In this document: in pieces, positions 33,439-42,527 of the stretch
How positions within the stretch are numbered: the first letter of the stretch is position 1
Layout of the letters: each line of letters opens with the position of its first letter
From: Pontibacter aydingkolensis
GTDB taxonomy: Bacteria > Bacteroidota > Bacteroidia > Cytophagales > Hymenobacteraceae
Direction of reading: 5' to 3'
Length of the DNA: 64,000 nucleotides
Assembly: GCF_019443125.1 (NCBI RefSeq)
Contig: NZ_JAHYXK010000001.1
Location: 323,608 to 387,607 of the forward strand
The notes under the pieces: model-generated
Seen by the model: the letters and a program-made list of their open reading frames with translations, nothing else
What the model was told of the DNA's origin: nothing
Databases searched by the model: none
Made by a program: the position numbers and the translations under genes

Positions 33439-33470
33439 CCCGTTCCTAAAAAACTTTAAGAACGGGTCTG
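33424..33470 (-). terminator. intrinsic terminator after tuf
   Basis: 8-bp arms 33438-33445 and 33460-33467 (ACCCGTTC/GAACGGGT) followed on the minus strand by TTGTTTTC. It lies directly after the tuf stop codon. Confidence 0.75.
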
Positions 33471-33484
33471 TAACATATCAATAA

Positions 33485-34672
<1,188 letters not shown>

Positions 34673-34744
34673 TGTATGATATTAAATTAAGGTTAAAACG
34701 TTTAAGTTTATGTCGCGCTTTTTAATTACACGTAACGGACTTAG

Positions 34745-34816
34745 AGCCAACGATGGGAATTGAACCCACGACCCCTTCCTTACCAAGGAAGTACTCTACC
34801 CCTGAGCTACGTCGGC
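34745..34816 (-). tRNA. tRNA-Thr (GGT anticodon)
   Basis: 72-nt cloverleaf on the minus strand: acceptor GCCGACG/CGTTGGC with one G-U pair, 7-nt anticodon loop TTGGTAA between CTTCC and GGAAG, T-arm GTTCAATTC, discriminator T. No encoded CCA. Confidence 0.95.
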
Positions 34817-34929
34817 TTTTTCCCATTAAAGAACTTCAGTTTGCACCTATAGTAAAAAGGAAATCCATATACATGAAATTCCTGACAAACTTACTACAAA
34901 TGCAAATACAGCTCCCTCAATTCTGAGAG

Positions 34930-35002
34930 AGCGGGAGACGAGATTCGAACTCGCGGCCTATAGCTTGGAAGGCTATCGCTCTACCAACTGAGCTACTCCC
35001 GC
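34930..35002 (-). tRNA. tRNA-Gly (TCC anticodon)
   Basis: 73-nt cloverleaf on the minus strand: acceptor GCGGGAG/CTCCCGC, anticodon loop CTTCCAA between ATAGC and GCTAT, T-arm GTTCGAATC, discriminator T. No encoded CCA. Confidence 0.95.
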
Positions 35003-35036
35003 TTAATTACTAAAAGCCTTACCGGCATAAATCTAA

Positions 35037-35123
35037 TGGTGGGGAGAGCAGGATTCGAACCTGCGAAGTCATTACAACAACGGAGTTACAGTCCGTCCCA
35101 TTTGGCCGCTCTGGAATCTCCCC
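35037..35123 (-). tRNA. tRNA-Tyr (GTA anticodon)
   Basis: Type II tRNA with a long variable arm: acceptor GGGGAGA/TCTCCCC, anticodon loop CTGTAAC between ACGGA and TCCGT, T-arm GTTCGAATC, discriminator A. The three bases after the discriminator read CCA, so this gene encodes its 3' end, unlike the other tRNAs here. First gene of the tRNA-tuf unit. Confidence 0.95.
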
Positions 35124-35205
35124 GATAGTTAATTTTGCAATAAATATGCAGAACTTACTCCCTCAAACTTTTCGCTTCAGAAGCGTTCTTCGTTCTAAGG
35201 AGATG

Positions 35206-35236
35206 CAAAATTAACCGCTTTTTCTTTCCTGTCAAA
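35206..35236 (-). promoter_or_regulatory. promoter for the tRNA-Tyr/Gly/Thr-tuf unit
   Basis: Minus-strand TTTG (35233-35236), 19-nt spacer, TAATTTTG (35206-35213), both elements and spacing at consensus. No other full promoter is seen before tuf, so tuf is probably made from this tRNA transcript. Confidence 0.85.
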
Positions 35237-35286
35237 TATTCTTGAAAAAAAAGTTCACTTTTTTCTATTGTCTTCACTCCTGCTGC

Positions 35287-37830
35287 TTAGTTATACATTT
35301 CGAGCAGTCGCTTATCTTTCTCATTCTCTTTTATTTCCGTCAGAATTTGCTGCACCTCCGGCTTATCCGACATCACCATTAAAGTTTGATAAGCAGCTCC
35401 CCTTATGTAATAAATATTATGGTTTTGCGCCAGATCCTTAAGCAAAGCAATAGTTTCAGGAGTATTTGTTTGCGGATTTGATGCCAGGTATGCTCCGAAA
35501 CTCTGCAGCAGGTAATAGAGCGTCCCTCCTTTGCCTTGCTTTACCTGCCGCACAAACCAATCATTCTTTTCCGGACCGCCTTGCACAGCATAGAATGTTG
35601 ATAGCGCTAATACAACCTCTTCTCCCTTTTCATTATCAAACTGCGCCAGCTTTGCCATGGTGTCTGGTGCTCTTGTTCCCGCGTAACCAAGTATTCCGGC
35701 TGCTGCCACTGTGTAGGAGCTATCTGTCATGGCATCCAGGTAAAGTTGTTTATACTTCTCTCCATCCCAGTTGGCCAACGCAAGTATGGCATCTGCCCTA
35801 ACTGCTCTCTTTTTATCCTGCTTTGCCATTTTAAGTATACTTTCCTTTACAGCACCTGCCTTATCAGACTCCAGCCTGCTTAATGTATTGATCGCAGTGC
35901 TCCTTATTACCCAGTAATCATCTTTTAAAGCAGATTGCAATACTTTTATTACTTCAGGATCTGTAAGTTCCTCTTGCAGCTTAACCATTGTTTCCAGCTT
36001 AGGGGCAAGCATTTTGGCATTGTTAAACTGATACAACAACTCTTGTTTTGACTTTTCATGGTCGATGGTAGCCAAAAGCTGTTGCTCTGCATCAAAAATT
36101 ACTAGCTGTGGCTGACCAACGACCGGTAATGTAAAGCTTTGATCTGCTTTTTCTATTACAATTGGATAATCGGCGCGTTTACCATTTGCCCATACTGCAA
36201 TCTTTAGCGGCAAACGGTATACAGGCATATAGGTGGTGTCCTGCTGTTGCTGCACGCGCAGGTTCAGCTGCCCGTTCTGGAAAGTATGGCTTACCTTTAG
36301 TTCCGGATGCCCCGGCTTCATGAACCATTGGTCAAAGAACCACATCAGGTCCTGGCCGGTTATATCTTCAAAGGCCATGCGCAGTTCTGCCACCTCTACC
36401 GCTGTATGCTTGTGCTTTGTAAGATAATGGTTGAGTGAGGCCCACCACGCGTCGTCGCCTACTAGTTTGCGCAGCATGTGCAGCACACGACCTCCTTTTG
36501 CATAGGAGTGGCTGTCGAACATATCTTCTCTGTCGCCATACTGGTATCGTATGAGTGGCTCACGTTTTGTCTCCGACTCATTCAGGTATTGGCCCAACTC
36601 ATCTAATTGCAGGTATGCAGCTTCGTCGGCCCCATACTTGTGCTCTGCCCACAGTAATTCGGAGTAGTTCGCAAAAGCTTCGTTCAGCGGCAGGTTAGCC
36701 CACGACTCTGTAGTTACATAATCGCCGAACCATTGGTGAAAAAGCTCATGGGCTATAATGCCATCCCAGCTTTTGTCCAGCAGTTCACGTTCGTTCATCT
36801 GAAGGTCTTCCATAAAGGTAGACGCTGAGGTATTCTCCATCGCTCCGGAAACAAAATCACGCACTACCACCTGCGAATACTTTGCCCAAGGATAATCCAC
36901 ACCTAACTTCTTGGAGAAGAACTCCATCATCTCTGGCGTGTTTCCGAATACCTTTTTGGCTGTTCCCTTATAAGCAGGCTCCACATAGTAGTTCACCTCC
37001 TTGTTTCGCCACTTATCTTTAACAACCGCATATTCGCCTATGGCCATCATAGTTAAGTATGGCGCGTGTGGCAGCTCTTGTTTCCAATAGTCGGTTTTAG
37101 TACCATCGGCATTCTGGCGCGAGTACATAAAAGTCCCGTTTGAAAGCGTGGTATACTTTGGATCTATCGTGATATAGATTTCCTGCGTCATGCGCTCATT
37201 TGGCGTATCAAAAGTAGGAAACCAGGCGGAGTTGGCTTCTGTTTCGCCCTGCGTCCAGATCTGTTTCGGTTTATCCGGGTCTTTGCCTAGTGGATTGATA
37301 AAGTATAAACCTTTGTCCTGAAGTATGGCATCACTGCCTTTTGCTTTCAGTTCATTTGGCTTGGCCGTATAATCTATCTCTATGGTATACTCTTCGGTTC
37401 GGGTGTAGGTCTTGTTCAGGTCGATAGTGAGTTTTTCGCCATCGTATTCAAACTTTAACGGGGTACCGTTATACCCTTTCATCAAGTTAACGCCATGTAT
37501 GTCCATCCCTTTTGCATCCAGCGTAAGTTTATCCTGCGGGTAAAAGTATGGCTTTAGCGTAAGTTCGGCGATACCGTTAAGGTGCTGCTTCTCCCAGTTA
37601 AAGCTTACCCGAAGTTTAGTATGCAATAAGTCGTGCTCCAATGTTCGGGATGGGTTGAAACCATGCTTTTTGGGGGCCCAGACCGGTACACTATCTGTTG
37701 CAGCAGTTGTGGTTTTTACTGTTGATACTTTCGAAGTTGACCTGTCTACTGCAGCTTTGTTTGTACTGCAGCTTGTTGTAAAAGCCATAGCAGCCGTCAA
37801 GCCAACTACACTTAAAAACCTATGATTCAT
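35287..37830 (-). CDS. M1 family aminopeptidase lipoprotein with HEAT-like tail
   Basis: Zinc metallopeptidase that removes N-terminal residues from peptides, probably anchored in the envelope. From the ATG at 37830 it has a lipoprotein signal peptide ending TTSC near residue 20. The exopeptidase motif GAMEN is at about residue 327; the zinc site HELFHQW is at about 361 with the third ligand Glu in NLPLNEAFANYSE. The last 250 residues are helical with repeats resembling HEAT (DDYWVIRSTAINTLSRLES, KKRAVRADAILALANWD). An in-frame start at 37857 would only add residues before the signal peptide. It is divergent from the biotin carrier gene. Confidence 0.9.
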   Translation of the reverse strand: MNHRFLSVVGLTAAMAFTTSCSTNKAAVDRSTSKVSTVKTTTAATDSVPVWAPKKHGFNPSRTLEHDLLHTKLRVSFNWEKQHLNGIAELTLKPYFYPQDKLTLDAKGMDIHGVNLMKGYNGTPLKFEYDGEKLTIDLNKTYTRTEEYTIEIDYTAKPNELKAKGSDAILQDKGLYFINPLGKDPDKPKQIWTQGETEANSAWFPTFDTPNERMTQEIYITIDPKYTTLSNGTFMYSRQNADGTKTDYWKQELPHAPYLTMMAIGEYAVVKDKWRNKEVNYYVEPAYKGTAKKVFGNTPEMMEFFSKKLGVDYPWAKYSQVVVRDFVSGAMENTSASTFMEDLQMNERELLDKSWDGIIAHELFHQWFGDYVTTESWANLPLNEAFANYSELLWAEHKYGADEAAYLQLDELGQYLNESETKREPLIRYQYGDREDMFDSHSYAKGGRVLHMLRKLVGDDAWWASLNHYLTKHKHTAVEVAELRMAFEDITGQDLMWFFDQWFMKPGHPELKVSHTFQNGQLNLRVQQQQDTTYMPVYRLPLKIAVWANGKRADYPIVIEKADQSFTLPVVGQPQLVIFDAEQQLLATIDHEKSKQELLYQFNNAKMLAPKLETMVKLQEELTDPEVIKVLQSALKDDYWVIRSTAINTLSRLESDKAGAVKESILKMAKQDKKRAVRADAILALANWDGEKYKQLYLDAMTDSSYTVAAAGILGYAGTRAPDTMAKLAQFDNEKGEEVVLALSTFYAVQGGPEKNDWFVRQVKQGKGGTLYYLLQSFGAYLASNPQTNTPETIALLKDLAQNHNIYYIRGAAYQTLMVMSDKPEVQQILTEIKENEKDKRLLEMYN

Positions 37831-37915
37831 GATGGATTGTTTTAATTTTGGAGTCAAGTTCTAAAAATACTGTGAGAAATCAATTATCTTTAAGCTCTAA
37901 AACCACATACACGCG

Positions 37916-38413
37916 ATGCTCCAGATAAAAACCGCTAACGACAAAACATGGCAGGTTGATATTCAAAAAGACTCCATACTTTTAAACGGAACACCATTTA
38001 ACTGGGACATCCAGCCAATTGGCCCTCAAACGTACCACATCATCAAGGATAATAAATCCTATACTGCTGAGTTGGTAGAGGCTGATTATCAGGCCAAGAC
38101 TTTCACTTTCAAGATAAATGGCATTAAGCAAACTGTAAGCGCTAAAGACCGTTTCGACCTGTTGCTTGACAAACTGGGCATGAGTGATGCCAACGCCAGC
38201 AAAGTGAACGACGTAAAGGCACCGATGCCAGGACTTATACTTGACATTAAGGTACAGCAGGGCCAGGAAGTTAAAAAGGGAGACCCTATACTGATACTGG
38301 AGGCCATGAAGATGGAAAACATCCTGAAATCGCCAGGCGACGGCACTGTGAAAGAGATCAAAGTACAGGTTCGCCAGAACGTAGAAAAAAATCAGGTATT
38401 GATTTTATTTTAA
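37916..38413 (+). CDS. biotin carboxyl carrier protein, stand-alone acyl-CoA carboxylase type
   Basis: 165-residue protein with a C-terminal biotinyl domain: APMPGLILDIKVQQGQEV and the biotinylation motif EAMKMEN, with the target lysine at residue 132. The first 90 residues are a beta-rich segment (NGIKQTVSAKDRFDLLL) like the domain that precedes the carrier in propionyl-CoA carboxylase alpha chains. It would carry CO2 from a biotin carboxylase to a carboxyltransferase. No other carboxylase subunit is nearby, so partners must be encoded elsewhere. Acetyl-CoA carboxylase AccB is the alternative. Confidence 0.85.
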   Translation: MLQIKTANDKTWQVDIQKDSILLNGTPFNWDIQPIGPQTYHIIKDNKSYTAELVEADYQAKTFTFKINGIKQTVSAKDRFDLLLDKLGMSDANASKVNDVKAPMPGLILDIKVQQGQEVKKGDPILILEAMKMENILKSPGDGTVKEIKVQVRQNVEKNQVLILF

Positions 38414-38493
38414 CTTTTTTGTGTTGCCAGTTGGGCAGCACCCGTCTGCCCTCTGAAACTATAGACCAAACTAATAACAAAATAGTATAGATC

Positions 38494-39261
38494 GTGAAGT
38501 ATAAGAGAATATTACTGAAGCTTAGCGGCGAGGCGCTGATGGGAGAACAGCAGTACGGAATCGACTCCAACAGGTTGATACAGTATGCTCAGGAGATTAA
38601 AGAAGTGGCAGCGCTGGGCGTTGAGGTAGCAGTAGTTATCGGCGGTGGCAACATCTTTAGAGGTGTGCAGGCCGAGCAGGTTGGTCTGGACCGCGTGCAA
38701 GGCGACTATATGGGTATGCTGGCCACAGTTATCAACAGCATGGCTTTGCAAAGTGCTCTTGAGAAACTTGGCGTTTATACCCGCCTGCTGTCCGGCCTTA
38801 ATATACAGCAGGTATGCGAGCCTTACATTCGCCGCCGTGCCGTACGCCACCTGGAAAAAGGCCGTGTAGTAATTTTTGGTGCCGGCACCGGTAATCCATA
38901 CTTTACCACAGACTCAGCGGCATCTCTTAGAGCCATCGAAATTGAGGCGGATGTTGTACTGAAAGGCACACGCGTAGATGGGATTTACTCAGCTGACCCT
39001 GAAAAGAACCCGGACGCAATCTTCTACAGAAACATCTCGTTTAAGGATGTGTTTGAAAAAGGCCTGAACGTGATGGACATGACCGCCTTTACTCTTTGCA
39101 AGGAAAATGGCTTGTCGATTATCGTATTTGACATGAACACACAGGGCAACCTGAAACGACTGGTGCAGGGCGAAGAGATTGGCACGCTTGTATCGATGGA
39201 CGACATAGCCGAAGGTTTACAGGAAACTGTTGACCAGCTGCAGGCAAAACAAAACAAATAA
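38494..39261 (+). CDS. pyrH: UMP kinase
   Basis: Phosphorylates UMP to UDP in pyrimidine synthesis; hexameric amino-acid-kinase fold, 255 residues (usual about 240). Signatures: [11 protein letters not shown] at the N-terminus, [25 protein letters not shown] and [11 protein letters not shown]. The start is a GTG at 38494; no ATG fits the conserved N-terminus. It lies 67 nt before frr, the usual partner. Confidence 0.96.
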   Translation: MKYKRILLKLSGEALMGEQQYGIDSNRLIQYAQEIKEVAALGVEVAVVIGGGNIFRGVQAEQVGLDRVQGDYMGMLATVINSMALQSALEKLGVYTRLLSGLNIQQVCEPYIRRRAVRHLEKGRVVIFGAGTGNPYFTTDSAASLRAIEIEADVVLKGTRVDGIYSADPEKNPDAIFYRNISFKDVFEKGLNVMDMTAFTLCKENGLSIIVFDMNTQGNLKRLVQGEEIGTLVSMDDIAEGLQETVDQLQAKQNK

Positions 39262-39268
39262 AATTTAA

Positions 39269-39276
39269 TATTTTTG
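39269..39276 (+). promoter_or_regulatory. candidate -7 box for frr
   Basis: TATTTTTG fits TAnnTTTG in the pyrH-frr gap, 53 nt before the frr ATG. The -33 box is not convincing, so frr may also be read from the pyrH transcript. Confidence 0.45.
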
Positions 39277-39328
39277 CAGCGTAACCATACGTATAGTTTC
39301 AACAGAACTTTTTTAAGCGATAATTGAT

Positions 39329-39892
39329 ATGACGGAAGAAATTCAGTTTTACCTCAGCGAAGCAGAGGAGTCTATGGAAAAAGCGGTACAGCATACCGGC
39401 TCAGAACTTACTAAAATTCGCGCGGGCAAAGCCTCTCCTGCCATGGTAGAAGGTTTGCGTGTTGATTATTACGGCAATCCTACTCCAATTTCTCAGGTAG
39501 CTAACATTGCAGCGCCTGATGCCCGTACTTTGCTTATCAAGCCTTGGGAGAAAAACATGCTGGGCGAGATCAACAAAGCCATCAAAAACAGCGACCTGAA
39601 TCTAAACCCGCAGCAAGAAGCTGACGCTGTCCGTCTTAATATTCCAGCCCTAACAGAGGAGCGTCGCCGCGAGTTGGTAAAGCAGGTTAAGAACGAAACT
39701 GAAAACGGTAAGATTAGCATCCGCAATGTGCGCAAAGATGTAAATGACTCTTTAAGAAAGCTACAGAAAGAAGGTACTTCCGAAGATGCTGTGCGTGACG
39801 CAGAAGCTAAAGTTCAGAAAATGACAGATGCTTACATCGTGAAAATTGATGAACTGCTGGCTAAGAAAGAAGCCGAGATCATGACGATCTAA
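39329..39892 (+). CDS. frr: ribosome recycling factor
   Basis: Splits post-termination ribosomes together with EF-G, 187 residues, normal length. Three-helix bundle with the signatures LTKIRAGKASPAMVEGLRVDYYG and PALTEERRRELVKQVKNETENG (read over residues 108-130). It is followed by a very strong hairpin terminator. Confidence 0.97.
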   Translation: MTEEIQFYLSEAEESMEKAVQHTGSELTKIRAGKASPAMVEGLRVDYYGNPTPISQVANIAAPDARTLLIKPWEKNMLGEINKAIKNSDLNLNPQQEADAVRLNIPALTEERRRELVKQVKNETENGKISIRNVRKDVNDSLRKLQKEGTSEDAVRDAEAKVQKMTDAYIVKIDELLAKKEAEIMTI

Positions 39893-39951
39893 TTCTTTTT
39901 GACAAAAGATAAATAGGACGAAGGACAAAAGACTTCTCCTAAAGTATAAAA

Positions 39952-39995
39952 AAGAAAGCGCCCTGTAAGTTTTACAGGGCGCTTTCTTTTTTGTA
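39952..39995 (+). terminator. strong terminator after frr
   Basis: Perfect 17-bp arms 39952-39968 and 39972-39988 with a 3-nt loop and a T-run at 39987-39992. It ends the pyrH-frr unit; the A-rich left flank could also serve the converging nadD transcript. Confidence 0.9.
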
Positions 39996-40108
39996 ATGAC
40001 CGGAGATTAGATTGATTATTAGAGGGCGGATTTATCAAGGACGATTTACTAAAGTATAGCTAACTGTAAATCATACTTAATCCCATTAATCACTATTAAT
40101 CTGTGGTC

Positions 40109-40681
40109 CTACTGGTATAGCTTGTGCACTTTGATGTATTCTGCTACCTCGTCGGGTACCAGGTATTTTATACTTTTCTCCTCTTTTATGCACTGCCTTA
40201 TAAAGGTTGCAGAGATATCAAGTATAGGAGCTTTAACAAAAGTAATATTGGGCATTTCGGGCAGCTCTGTGGTAATGGAGCCAGAGCGCGGGTACACGTA
40301 AACTTTATGGAACTGCAGTATACTTTCGTAATTCTTCCATTTCGGGAAAAGCGGCAGGTTATCCTCCCCCATCAGCAGCACAAACTCATAACTTGGATAC
40401 TTCTCCTGTAAATAAGTAAGCGTATCGATGGTATAACTTGGCTTAGGCATGCTAAACTCGATGTTAGATACACCAAGGTTCGGGTTATCGGCAATTGCCA
40501 ACGATACCATGTGCAGCCTGTCGAATTCGTGTAAAAGCGTGTTGCTGGGCTTAAACGGATTCTGCGGCGACACCACCAGCCACACCGTATCAAGGTCGGT
40601 GTTGGTCGCCATAAAGTTGGCAAGTATAAGGTGGCCTATGTGAATTGGGTTAAAGGAGCCGAACAGCAGCCCTACTTTCAT
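40109..40681 (-). CDS. nadD: nicotinate-nucleotide adenylyltransferase
   Basis: Transfers AMP to nicotinate mononucleotide in NAD synthesis; 190 residues from the ATG at 40681 (MKVGLLFGSFNPIHIGHL). The HxGH nucleotidyl-transfer motif (HIGH) and the C-terminal ISATFIRQCI motif are intact. The ATG overlaps the gmk stop in an ATGA arrangement, so translation is coupled. The open frame further upstream lies inside gmk and is rejected. Confidence 0.95.
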   Translation of the reverse strand: MKVGLLFGSFNPIHIGHLILANFMATNTDLDTVWLVVSPQNPFKPSNTLLHEFDRLHMVSLAIADNPNLGVSNIEFSMPKPSYTIDTLTYLQEKYPSYEFVLLMGEDNLPLFPKWKNYESILQFHKVYVYPRSGSITTELPEMPNITFVKAPILDISATFIRQCIKEEKSIKYLVPDEVAEYIKVHKLYQ

Positions 40682-41262
40682 ACGATGGCAGGTTCGGAGT
40701 TCAGAAATTCGTTTACAAGCTTTTCGGCTTCGTGGCAAGCCTTGCCTAGGTCATCGTTTACGATCACGGTATCAAACTGGTCTTCGAAGCCCATTTCAAA
40801 TTTTGCTTTAAAAACGCGGCTGGAAATGCTGGATGCTGAATCGGTGTTGCGTGCGGTTAGCCTTTTAGCCAGCTCATCTACTGATGGCGGCTTTACGAAA
40901 ACGGCGAGTGCTCTCTCTCTGTAAAAATGCTTTATACTTAGGCCTCCTTTAACATCAACATCTAAAATTACATGTTTGCCACTTTTCCAGATACGCTCTA
41001 TCTCTGACTTTAAAGTACCGTAAAAGGCGCCTTCATATACTTCTTCCCACTCAACAAACTCGTCGTTCTTGATCTTTTGCTTAAAGTCTTCCGGCGTGAT
41101 AAAGTAGTAGTCTTTTCCGTTTTCCTCGGTACGGCCGCGCTTGTCGCGTGTGCAGGCCGAAATAGAGAAGCTCAGTTTTGGATTAATGTTGAGCAGATGC
41201 TTTACAATTGTGGTTTTGCCGGCACCGGATGGAGCCGAAAAGATGATGATCTTGCCTTGCAT
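40678..41262 (-). CDS. gmk: guanylate kinase
   Basis: Phosphorylates GMP to GDP, 194 residues. P-loop SAPSGAGKTT at the N-terminus, followed by the GMP-binding SISACTRDKRGRTEENG and YGTLKSEIERI segments. It overlaps nadD by 4 nt and follows the anti-sigma-like gene by 6 nt, which places nucleotide metabolism in the transcript of an ECF sigma factor. Confidence 0.96.
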   Translation of the reverse strand: MQGKIIIFSAPSGAGKTTIVKHLLNINPKLSFSISACTRDKRGRTEENGKDYYFITPEDFKQKIKNDEFVEWEEVYEGAFYGTLKSEIERIWKSGKHVILDVDVKGGLSIKHFYRERALAVFVKPPSVDELAKRLTARNTDSASSISSRVFKAKFEMGFEDQFDTVIVNDDLGKACHEAEKLVNEFLNSEPAIV

Positions 41263-41268
41263 TAGGGA

Positions 41269-41550
41269 TTATAAAGTTTCTTGAATCTTAGCTCTAATAG
41301 ATAGTGCCAGGCTTTCCGGCACAATCACGCGCTTGAGATGGCCGCTGATGATCCCTTTAAGAAGCTTTTGTTTCTGATGGCTCTCGAAACAACTTACACA
41401 CTCTTCGAGGTGTGTATTGAAATATTTCTCTTCTTCAGAGGTGGCTTCGCCGTCAATAATCAGGTCCAGCATTTCTGACACTTTGCTACAATCTGTATCG
41501 TAGCTGTCGTCGGGCCCTTTTTGGTAAACTTCTGTAAATTTCGATTCCAT
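41269..41550 (-). CDS. zinc-finger anti-sigma-like protein
   Basis: 93-residue soluble protein. The segment HLEECVSC provides the His-x3-Cys-x2-Cys pattern of ZAS-type anti-sigma domains, with a further cysteine (DCSKVSEMLD) upstream. There is no membrane segment. It stands 26 nt after an ECF sigma factor gene, so it probably binds that factor and may respond to redox state or zinc. The role is inferred from motif and neighbour. Confidence 0.75.
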   Translation of the reverse strand: MESKFTEVYQKGPDDSYDTDCSKVSEMLDLIIDGEATSEEEKYFNTHLEECVSCFESHQKQKLLKGIISGHLKRVIVPESLALSIRAKIQETL

Positions 41551-41576
41551 CTTAACTAAAAACTCTTAATGTCTTT

Positions 41577-42170
41577 CTAACTGTTATAACCCATGCTTTT
41601 AGCATATTTTTCCAACTTCTCCTTCAAAGAGTTTCGGGCGCGGTGCAACCTCGATCTTACAGTACCTATCGGAATGTCCAGTATTTTGGCCATTTCTTCA
41701 TAAGTAAAGCCTTCTAAATCACAAAGTATAATAACCGTTCTAAAGTCAACTGGCAAGGCGTTCAGTGCACTGGCTACTTCATCTCCTATCAGGTCTTGCA
41801 CACTTTCAGTGCGCATATCTGTAGTAGAGGCCACCCCACCCTCACCTTCAACGTCTTCGGAGTTATAATACCCCTCAACTTCGCTGTAATCTACCTTGGC
41901 AGGTTGCTTGCTCTTTTTCCGAAACTCGTTTATGAATGAGTTCTTCAGGATTCGGAACAGCCATGCTTTTGCATTAGTTCCTTGCTCGAAGTAGTCAAAA
42001 AAACGGTAGGCTTTCAGATAGGTCTCCTGCACCAGGTCATTGGCGTCGTCTTCGTCTAAGGTGAGCCTGTAGGCAAAGTTGTACAGAGGGTCCAGCACAG
42101 GCAGCAGTTCGGCCTCGAACCGTGCATCTTTCTCCTCTTTACTTAGCTGTTTACCTGTTTGCTCGCTCAT
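41577..42170 (-). CDS. ECF-type RNA polymerase sigma factor
   Basis: 197-residue sigma-70 family protein. Region 2: LYNFAYRLTLDEDDANDLVQETYLKAYR and AWLFRILKNSFINEFRK (about residues 30-95); region 4: LPVDFRTVIILCDLEGFTYEEMA and the helix-turn-helix IPIGTVRSRLHRAR near residue 175. An acidic, Gly/Glu-rich linker (EDVEGEGGVAS) joins them. The ATG at 42170 is preferred over a TTG at 42173. It leads an operon with the anti-sigma-like gene, gmk and nadD. Confidence 0.92.
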   Translation of the reverse strand: MSEQTGKQLSKEEKDARFEAELLPVLDPLYNFAYRLTLDEDDANDLVQETYLKAYRFFDYFEQGTNAKAWLFRILKNSFINEFRKKSKQPAKVDYSEVEGYYNSEDVEGEGGVASTTDMRTESVQDLIGDEVASALNALPVDFRTVIILCDLEGFTYEEMAKILDIPIGTVRSRLHRARNSLKEKLEKYAKSMGYNS

Positions 42171-42527
42171 CAACTTGGATTTTGTACTTTTGTGAAGTCC
42201 TCAATCGCGTATTTATACGCAAATATAGAAATTTTAATTACATACCTCGCTTCACGCCTCAGGGTTGCAACAGATACCTCTTAAATGTTACGGATTTTTT
42301 CTGAAGAATGCATAGCGTACTATACTTTTACCAAAAGGGCAGATAAAAGTTTATATCAGGCTTATTAGCGTCTAAAAAAAGCAAGAAAAAATTTATTACA
42401 TACAGTATAAGAGCCTCCTTATGCAGGAACAAATTATCAGGAAGAGTTACAGATTTTATACTTCCGCAATTGCACTGCTTTCGGGTTTGCAGCGATTGTT
42501 ACTGAAAGGCCGAAGCAAGAATAAGTA
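42171..42527. other. intergenic region upstream of the sigma factor
   Basis: About 360 nt without a convincing gene. Next to the sigma factor it holds a -7 box and the palindrome 42207-42220; the rest is A/T-rich and has two AAGTATA-type heptamers (near 42321 and 42454). A small plus-strand open frame here runs into the glycosyltransferase gene and is not credible. Confidence 0.5.
42207..42227 (-). promoter_or_regulatory. -7 box and palindrome before the sigma factor
   Basis: TATATTTG (42220-42227) fits TAnnTTTG and is overlapped by the perfect palindrome GCGTA-TTTA-TACGC (42207-42220). A repressor or the sigma system itself could act there. No clear -33 box. Confidence 0.4.
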
